Below, piece after piece: positions 56,631 through 64,000 of a stretch of DNA of 64,000 nt. Positions within the stretch are counted from its first letter, which is position 1, and each line of letters begins with the position of its first letter. Under the pieces are notes generated by a model, which worked only from the letters and a program-made list of their open reading frames with translations, was not told the origin of the DNA and ran no database searches. The DNA lies in NCBI GenBank assembly GCA_003439945.1, contig QVRM01002107.1, positions 46,075 to 110,074 of the forward strand, written 5' to 3'. The position numbers were made by a program, and so were the translations under genes. This DNA comes from Dermanyssus gallinae (taxonomy: Eukaryota > Arthropoda > Arachnida > Mesostigmata > Dermanyssidae).

Positions 56631-57450
56631 TGGCTTTAACGAATTGGGGGACAATTTGTGTCAATGAGAAAGGCTTAGACAAGAAGCCATTCGTAAGGCT
56701 CGTGAAAAAACAACGCCAGCCTTAGTACATCCGCGCTAGAAAAATGCTGCGCAAAATTACTAGTAGGCAGTCTCCCGAGGTGGCTGCTGCACGGAGAGAA
56801 AACAGTGGAGCTGGGCAGCTCTCCACTAGAGCCCGCAGACCAAAGCTGAAGAAGACCACCATCAGAAAGAGCAAGCATTGGCGCTAGAATTAATCGATTA
56901 GATCGAGCGGACGTGTGGGAGAGGCCATGCAAGATGCAGTGATGGGTAATCTGGGCACGAGAGCGCTAGAGGCCACAGTAGCTCATCTTTTTCTGGTGCA
57001 GGCCGAGGAAGACAGACACCCGATTGCGATAAATGAGGACAATGACCTACATGTGACATCTGAGGTGAAAATCTAGCGTGCAGCTAAAAATATGTTTGAT
57101 GGCGTGGCCCCAGGTTCCGAAAGCCCGCCTGGCGCTTATTCCAATGCCGGGAAAGGATTCATGCTTGGCTTGAGCCTACAGGCACGTGTGCTTCCTTACC
57201 ATGGTTGCCAAGGCTGTGCAATCGAAACTCGCCGGCAAACCTAACGACGCAGTCAAGAAAAATACGTCTTATCCTCTGAGGACAAGTACGGGTTCCGTAA
57301 AGGGAGATCAACGCTCCAGACCTTTGGTAATATACTCGCTAAGGCCGAGGAGGACAAACAGAAAAGCCAGAGAGCCCGTAATATTTGCGCTCTGATACTG
57401 CCGAACGTAAGCAAGGCGTTTAACGCCGCAAATTAAGGGTGATCTCAAAT
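56630..57450 (+). mobile_element. R1-like RT N-terminal fragment G
   Basis: Across stops and frame changes the plus strand reads VGEAMQDAVMGNLGTRALEA, then VTSEVKI (stop), AAKNMFDGVAPGSE (place of the KAPGPDG block). Then come ALIPMPGK (place of xxKPGK), VCFLTMVAKAVQSKLAGKPN and EDKYGFRKGRSTLQTF. The end is ARNICALILPNVSKAFNAAN (motif A, with Asn where the Asp normally sits). The order and spacing match R1-clade reverse transcriptases from the pre-RT segment to motif A. Motifs B and C are absent, so the fragment is truncated at its 3' end. Confidence 0.82.
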
Positions 57451-60400
57451 GCAGTGGAGAAACGAGAATAGTAGCTTACCTTAGGGGCAAACCTGCAGTC
57501 ATGGGTTCTCTAACTCAAGATTAGCTTAGTTTAGCAATGTGTCTCACACATGTTGAATATCGAGCAACAGCCTCTGACGCACGGATTCTGATGCTTTTGA
57601 GTTTCTCGTCGAAATGTTAAGGCTTCTACGCACTTATATGTATATACTTCCGTCATCTTCTTGACATCTGAATGGGCACGTAGCTTACGCGACGGTTAGA
57701 AGGCATAATGGCGATGAGACGGCAATTGCCGTCTTTTGTTTGGCCAACGCGTCGCGAACCTTGTGGAGAGGCAAATGGTGGGAAAATCTAAACGGCAAGC
57801 ACATGAAGAACGAGCGGCTAGGCACATTCTGAGAACGCCGTGCCTTTTGAGCCGCCGAACACTTCTATACAGGACCGCAGAGCACACAGCAAATTGCGTA
57901 GAAATTTAGCAATTCCAGAGTAGGCGAGGTGAAAAACGTATCATGATAGTGATGTTCCTACTATGATTGTTATTATGATTATCAATTCTAGAACGCAGTA
58001 AGAGCTTTGAAACTTTGTGCGCATATAGGCAGAAATCGGTGTCACCTAACGGCCACTTCACCTTTAAAAACGTGCCTGCTGCAGAAAGGCTAACACTGCA
58101 AGCAAGGAATACTACAACGTATGCGAAGGGAGAAGAGGATAGGTGTTCCCATAGAGTGAGGCCACCATTCAACAGGCGTTAGCACGTTTGCACGTGGTTC
58201 ACAAATCACATAGCGAGATCACCCTACCGCGGTAAAATGCGTAGAGCATTGTCAGCAGTGACAAAAGCAGTAGAAAAAGCGCTTTGCGTAAAAGCCATAC
58301 AGTGCTGTTAGCTCTATGTGCCATTGAAAATGGGCCCGTTTTGAGCGAATGTCGACACGCATGTTTGCAGTTAGTTTGCCTTTGCAAAAGCGGCTATCTA
58401 ACGGCTTTTGCTTTCACTTAAACGTATTTGTTCCCCTGTTGTTGTTGTTCTTGCTGTCGTCGCTGTCATGCCAGAGGCACATAATGTTTTCCCAACGACC
58501 TTACATGCTAGCTAATAGATAGTTAGTAGCAGTTGTCGTCACAAGAAGTGCTGGCCGAAAGAACGGAGCTAGCGGGTAGCCGTACGGGCATTAGACAACG
58601 GACGGTAATGGTAACAACAGGGTAAGGAAACCGCTATACGCCTCAATGTTCAGTAGCAAATTTCAGCAGCCGTAGAAGGTATGCTCCCCTTGCTCAGCTA
58701 ACGAACGCCGTCTATCTATCTAGGAAGGGGCAAGCATGACTTCTGGCTGAAGTCAACCAATTGATCAGACCACCAACGGGGGACAAGGCGAAAACACACG
58801 TGCTGTGACGGCGGAGGCGAAAACAACAGCGGTAAGATCCTGGGGGAGGTTAATGGAGCATTCGTTAATGGCGTCCATAGGAGCAGGCCCCAGGCCTACG
58901 CATTTGCAGGTCATCGTCTCCGTCTATCTTCTAGTGTCTAGCAATAGGTTAGCAGGACCAAGGGTAAAGACCACAGCATGGTACAATACAGACGGGAGAT
59001 TGTGGGCGGGTGTCAGCACGTGAAATGGTTTTACTTAGACATTGAAGGCTAACACGTACAGTGACTAAATACATCGAGTTAATGCGTATAATATATTGGC
59101 TTAATGCAGCTTTCTCGTCTCAGAAATACGTGCACTTCCAGAGCACGTTGACTATATATATATATATATATATATATAAATATATCTCGTTATGCAACAA
59201 GGTCTTTCTTAATATTTAGATGCTGGGTTAGCGGTGAAATTATAAGATACTGAGAGAGGTGTCGACACAACCTAAATCGATAAATAAAATAATTACACCG
59301 CTTATGTGTTTAACGTACTGCAGATGGCAGATTGCTGCACGTTTCTAACGCCATTAAGTTAGCCTCAAGGCAACTTGTATGTGTATTACAGAGAAGAAGC
59401 GCGATTAGTTGTAACTCTAATGTTTAATTCGCCCGCTAGAATGTTTTGCTCCTTGATATCGTCGATTTGATCAGATCAGCTGTATTTAATATCGACATTG
59501 ACCAAGAAAGCCTGGAGAAGACGCGTGGCTTTAATGATACCATTTTTTACGGGACTTGAGTTTTCGTCTCTCTTAGTTTTCTCCTACGCCTCAGAAGAAG
59601 ACATTTTTATCAACGTTGCAGCTGGGGGCATAGAAAAGCATACCTTAAAATAAGATAACGGTTCCAAGACAAATTAAGTTATGCCCCCTCTGGTAATATA
59701 TCTGCTGTATAACACATTTTATGTGATAAGCAAATACGATAGAGTACGCGGGTGCTGAATAAAGTACCAAGTTATATTGGTAATTTTTGCAGCATCAGGT
59801 CCGTTGTTTGTGGCAGTGCAAATGTACGTTTTGTCAGTGGTTCTGTGGGGTTTTTGCCTGCATTGTCGTAGCAAAACAAAATGATAATATTACGCTGGTG
59901 ACTAACGAAAAACTATTTACTCAGCTGGTTTACTGACTTCAACACAAACTGGCTTAACGTAATGTTCAGTTTAGAACAATAAATTGGCTGTCACCGGCTA
60001 AGTTATCATCTGATATAATGGAATTCAAGTGCATGGCTTATCGTTTAACAAATGATCTGATCAAATGAGTGCATGCCAAAATTAATTTTCTTGCCAAATA
60101 TTTTCCTGCAATAAACAGTTTCCCATAGTATACAAATTCCAGCCCGTCGCATAACGTAAGTAATACCTCTAATGCAGAAAACATTGCTCTAATGCACGCC
60201 CCAAGAGGAGCCTCACCTCGGAAAGACTTTCACTAATCTTCTTCTAGCCCTTTACGTTATTTTAAGGCGAGACTCTGGTGCTTATGTTTATTATTGATGC
60301 TTATATAATGGTCTATCTAAACGATTTTACGATGGCGGAGTCCTTTCAAATCTTGTTAGGTTAGCATTAGCATTCCTGTTCGCAAAAAAAAACAGAGTTG

Positions 60401-61748
60401 AAAACTATTATGCCATGTCCCAATGTTCCGCGACTCGCGGTGTTTTTGAGAAACTAATCTAGACCCTGTCTGGCATAGATTTACTCGCCATCGGTTCTCC
60501 CGTACACAGCTTCTGAAGATGACACAATTCTGCGCTGTGTTTACAAATGTCTATATAACGTTTCACTGTGTTTACCACTATGATAAAGTTTTTCTTTCGA
60601 AAAAAGAGCATCGCGGTATCTGAAAAAGCGTCATTTACCTGGGCATTTTTTATGTCGGATGTAATAGTCTTAAAAGTCAACGGTCCGTTACGCTGAAGGC
60701 CGTGGCCCGCATAGAGCTTATTCATGTATTGTTTGCCTGGCGAACGGCCAAATAGACATTCCTCGTCGCTACAGCCTCGTCGAGGCTTAACAAGCACTGT
60801 ATGTTAGACAGCAAAGTGATGTTCTTTGCTGCTACGCTGCCTATGTTATTGAGAACTAACTCAAAAGCAATGTACATCACTATCTTTATGTGATAATAAA
60901 GCGTCGTTTATATTCAATAAATTCACCTAAATTGCGTCTTGTCTTTGTGAGAGGGCTCTATATGTATTTAGGACGCGATTTTTTCTAAAGTTGGTATAGC
61001 TGCTAGCCGTGGACGTCTGTAGCAATCAACGAGGTTTGTCAGAGCAATTTGTGCCAAACGATACTTTAGACACCTTCCACCAGCAACGCAGCAATAACGA
61101 TTTTCATTAATAATTCTTTTGGCTGAGTTTCGACGCATTATGTCAGTTGCGATTTCCGTTTGAGTTTTTATACGGGATCAATTTTTCACAACAAATTCTT
61201 GACCGATTTAAAAATAAATGCGTGTCAGAGGGAGAAAAAAACATGGTCTGCATTTCTCAATTGCACTGAGGCACTAATTTACAGAACTTAGAAGTGATGC
61301 TAGAGTTTCTTGGAGAAAATACCAGACTTGAGGTTGCCGTTCAAGCTGAAATTACAATTTCTAAATCATTGGAATCACACTTGGCAGTTTGTTGCGCTGA
61401 GAGTTATGTCCAAACACATGAAAATGGCACAACATATGAGCAGCACTAGTGCCTTTTTAAACTTGCAGGACTTACTAGCATTCAAAATTCACAAAGATTA
61501 CTAGTTTGCGTTATAACGTAACATTATAAACTGTACAGAAGAACTGATACGTAAAATACTTCGCCATGAACAACTGCCGCTTCTTGCCACAACAGAATCA
61601 GAACCAAATAAGCGGTTAAACTGAAGGGCAACCTATTATTATATAAATATCAATTATTTTTGTTTAATCATTTTTGGTCTTAATTATTGTAATCACCTAT
61701 TTTGTGCATATAATATCCTACATACGCGCATATAATACGCAAAAATGC

Positions 61749-61752
<4 letters not shown>
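57451..61752. other. no recognisable gene
   Basis: Long AT-rich stretch. The only notable open frame is minus 60459-60797 (112 codons, non-repetitive composition), which I do not recognise. One TA tract lies at 59153. No RT or transposase motifs found. Confidence 0.5.
59153..59178. repeat. (TA)n microsatellite
   Basis: Left flank is CACGTTGACTATATA, close to but not identical with the TTAACTATATA flank of the retroelement-associated tracts. Confidence 0.95.

Positions 61753-61835
<83 letters not shown>
61753..61835. repeat. (AT)n microsatellite with TTTATTTA break
   Basis: Two AT runs separated by one TTTATTTA; about 83 bases in all, among the longest in the window. Confidence 0.95.
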
Positions 61836-63497
61836 CACAAATGTATATCGTGTTTGTATAAAGTATTTGTATACCATGTTGTCGCTGAACTTGGTAGTTT
61901 TTTATAACTCGTGCAGTGATCGTCGTTCGTCATTTTAGCTATCTTTTCTATAAAGATGTTGGTTCACATTTTTGTCATAAATGTACTCTACATCTGCTGG
62001 TCGGTTTGCTTCGTTTCTGCCTATTGGGTCAGGCGTAAGAAATGCGTTTATGTGGTGAAGCTTAGTGGTATATACATTTGTATTTATATACATCTGCATC
62101 GCATAGATGCAAATGTATGCGCCTGGCTCATATATATATATATATATATATAGGTGTTTGCGTCTCTATGGATATCGACCGTTGTTCTACTACGAACAGA
62201 AGGCATCTGCCGGACGCTAGCGGCTTTAGCTGGTGGCCGCTGTTTGAGCCTTCAATTCTTTTCTGTTGCACAGCTCGTTGCTTCTTGACTTCGTCGTGCA
62301 CCACGCGAACTTTTCCATCTTCCGTCGTTCAAGCGGAAAATTGACCAGGCATCATAAGAGCAAAGCAACAACAACAACAACAACAAAAAACATCTTCTGC
62401 CAGTAGAGCAACGACTGTTGTATGATGATGATGGTGATGGTAAGTGTGCAGTTCTATCTCCGGCCCTTCTCCATCTTCGGTCTCCTACGCGCTTCCCTTC
62501 TACGCAGGAGACGCACGGCCGAGATGCAACTTTGACACAACAATTTATATGCGGATATATAGCAATGCATTATTACCTATTATACGTTACCATAGCAATC
62601 ATATTAGTTATATTGGAAATTATAAATTATTTAGCAGGAGATTTACCTTACTTGCTTCTTTGTTCTGTTCTGTATAGCGTTGCGCCTTGGCTAAACGAAA
62701 CTAGTAAATCGCATTTCCAACCGCTCGACAATGACGCCAGAATCCAGTCCTGGCAAAAAGTTGCAAAAGTTGCAGCCGATGTCTCTGCAATTGCTTTCAG
62801 GGGCGCGGCTTTGAAATTGGCACCTATTTGAAGTGATCCACAAGCACAAGTTCCTGCTGGTTCGAATAGTGCTACGTTTAAATATTCGGCCAGAAGTCAG
62901 AATTAGTTTAGGTTAGGGGACAGATCGTAAATGGATAATTCTTATAGACAAAACTGAAAATGTATTATAGAAGAAAGTAGAACAGTAGAGACAGCGCAAA
63001 TCTACCTGGTCATTGTACCTGCAGCCGCACAGATAGACGCTCTCGATTAATTTCAATGTACAGCTAGACAAACTAGGCAAATCATAAACTTACAAAAAGA
63101 ATGTCCGACCTAAATTACCTAAAAAACTCGAATGAACTAGGTCACGAAACAGCTTAGTGCGGATACCAAAATGTAGTAGAATTTAAACTCTTGTTTCTCT
63201 ATCTCTCTTCTCTCTCTCTCTTCTGTGTTTATATATATGCATATATATCATTCTCTCTTTCTTGCACGCTCTCGGACGTACCTCTTACGGCCGTGCGAGG
63301 TTAACTGCCCGATTTTCAGTACTGGGACTGTGCTGCTATTAAAGAGTGATCCGGTGATCAATGCGAGCTACGTGACGGACTCGGCGACACCACGACGGCG
63401 ACGACGACGCTGACTCGATAGGCGGGCTGCAGGCGGGTTGCAGCTGAAGAGGCGCGACCCCTATGCTTGTCCGAAGCCAGCTCGAGAACTCACCTAC
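61836..63497. other. no recognisable gene
   Basis: Contains a TA tract (62130-62152), a (CAA)n patch (62368-62388) and CT-rich sequence near 63195-63225. A 137-codon plus ORF at 62418-62831 has a hydrophobic middle and no recognisable family. Confidence 0.45.
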
Positions 63498-63499
63498 CT

Positions 63500-63574
63500 C
63501 ACCCCCAGCCCCTCCTTCCCCCCAGCCCCTCCCTTCCCCCCAGCCCCTCCCTTCCCCCCAGCCCCTCCCTTCCC
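63500..63574. repeat. 18-bp C-rich minisatellite
   Basis: CAGCCCCTCC(C)TTCCCCC units start at 63506, 63523, 63541 and 63559. The minus strand carries repeated GGGGG-GGGG-GGG runs and so has G-quadruplex potential. Minus-frame translation is a Gly-Arg-Gly-Trp-Gly-Glu repeat. Confidence 0.92.
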
Positions 63575-63800
63575 AACGTCCACCATGAAGGGGCGGCACT
63601 GACGTGAAGTGGCCATTAGTTAATAGGTAGAATGAACCTGTGGGCCAGAGGGAGGATATCATCGCTTGGGGGGTCGCTTGGGAGGGTTGGAAGCAAAGCC
63701 AGCCGGCCAATCGGCCAACGGGCCAGCCAGCATTGCTGCGTAGTGACACGTTCTATTCTATTAGGCCGAGGCGGCCCGGCGGCTCTGGCGGCCGGTGGTC
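63575..63800 (+). promoter_or_regulatory. GC-rich region upstream of a candidate gene start
   Basis: GC-rich and CpG-containing, with repeated GGCCAA/GGCCAG words and a CCAAT pentamer at 63707-63711, about 90 bases before the ATG at 63801. No TATA box seen. That it acts as a promoter or 5' UTR is inference from composition and position. Confidence 0.25.
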
Positions 63801-64000
63801 ATGTCGAGCTACAATGCATACAGCAGTACCTACCCTCAAACGACACATACCCTAAACGCCTCTTTCTCTCGCTCGGCCCACCACGAAGGCGCGCCAGCAC
63901 ATGGAGCTAAAACAGTCAGGGACAAGGTATCCAGGGACAGGACCGCTGCTACGGACTGCTGCAGGAGCGGCGGCTCAAGTGAAGAACACGGTGAACATTG
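63801..64000 (+). CDS. candidate 5' coding exon, open to the window end
   Basis: The ATG at 63801 has a purine at -3 and is the first ATG after an in-frame TAG at about 63762. The frame then stays open for 66 codons to the edge of the window. It starts MSSYNAYSSTYPQTTHTLNA and continues with a His/Ala/Gly stretch, then a basic and acidic mix (TVRDKVSRDRTAATDCC). The Ser/Tyr/Thr/Gln-rich start resembles the disordered N-termini of many regulatory proteins, but I do not recognise the family. Two other plus frames are also open part of the way, so chance remains possible in such GC-rich DNA. Confidence 0.3.
   Translation, partial: MSSYNAYSSTYPQTTHTLNASFSRSAHHEGAPAHGAKTVRDKVSRDRTAATDCCRSGGSSEEHGEH

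Noticed and set aside
60459..60797. 112-codon minus ORF with ordinary composition
   Set aside because: No recognisable domain or context; length is within what AT-rich non-coding DNA yields by chance in 64 kb.
62418..62831. 137-codon ORF with a membrane-like segment
   Set aside because: The hydrophobic segment falls in AT-rich sequence, where Ile/Leu/Tyr codons are expected; no other evidence.

Overview
The window looks like intergenic or intronic DNA from an animal nuclear genome. An arthropod is most likely, and a mite or tick is possible, but that last step is inference. The reasons are: no run of long, tightly packed ORFs; more than 25 (TA)n microsatellites; several CAA/TTG-type trinucleotide islands; many decayed non-LTR retrotransposons; a mariner-type transposase remnant; a tRNA-like SINE; and a nuclear copy of mitochondrial cox1. 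I see no rRNA, no canonical tRNA gene, no CRISPR array and no confidently recognisable host gene.

Layout. 1-7.1 kb is mostly featureless, with low-complexity tracts, one perfect hairpin and one weak candidate exon. 7.2-9.96 kb holds two retrotransposons (A, then B) chained on the minus strand through (TA)n tracts. 10-17 kb is simple repeats and GC-richer low-complexity islands. 17.5-20.6 kb is packed with remnants: mariner, the 3' end of element C, a YLDD-type reverse transcriptase element (D) and a Jockey/CR1-like fragment. 22.3-26.3 kb is the most complete element (C), with an SGNH-like ORF1 remnant, an APE-type endonuclease, a reverse transcriptase and a CCHC tail. 27.4-27.8 kb is the cox1 copy. 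28-39 kb is mostly simple repeats. 39.7-42.4 kb carries two further RT remnants. 42.6-45.3 kb has two families of short dispersed repeats and very long TA and TTG tracts. 46.6-47.5 kb is the C-terminal end of an R1-like ORF. 48.55-51.3 kb is an R2-like element (zinc fingers, Myb-like region, RT, restriction-like endonuclease) interrupted by a tRNA-derived SINE. 56.6-57.45 kb is an R1-like RT fragment. At the right edge (63.8 kb) an ATG-initiated ORF, in GC-rich sequence and after an in-frame stop, stays open to the window end; it is the best candidate for the start of a host gene.

None of the retroelements is intact: every one has frameshifts, stops, truncation or lost catalytic residues. The point that most merits follow-up is that three different minus-strand elements (A, B and the R2-like one) end the same way: an AATAAATCAT-type sequence, then (TA)n, then TAGTTAA. 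This suggests insertion into, or 3' ends built from, TA microsatellites with a common flank. The short ORFs overlapping these remnants and the poly-Val, poly-Tyr-Ile or poly-Asn ORFs are frame shadows of decayed elements or microsatellites, not genes.
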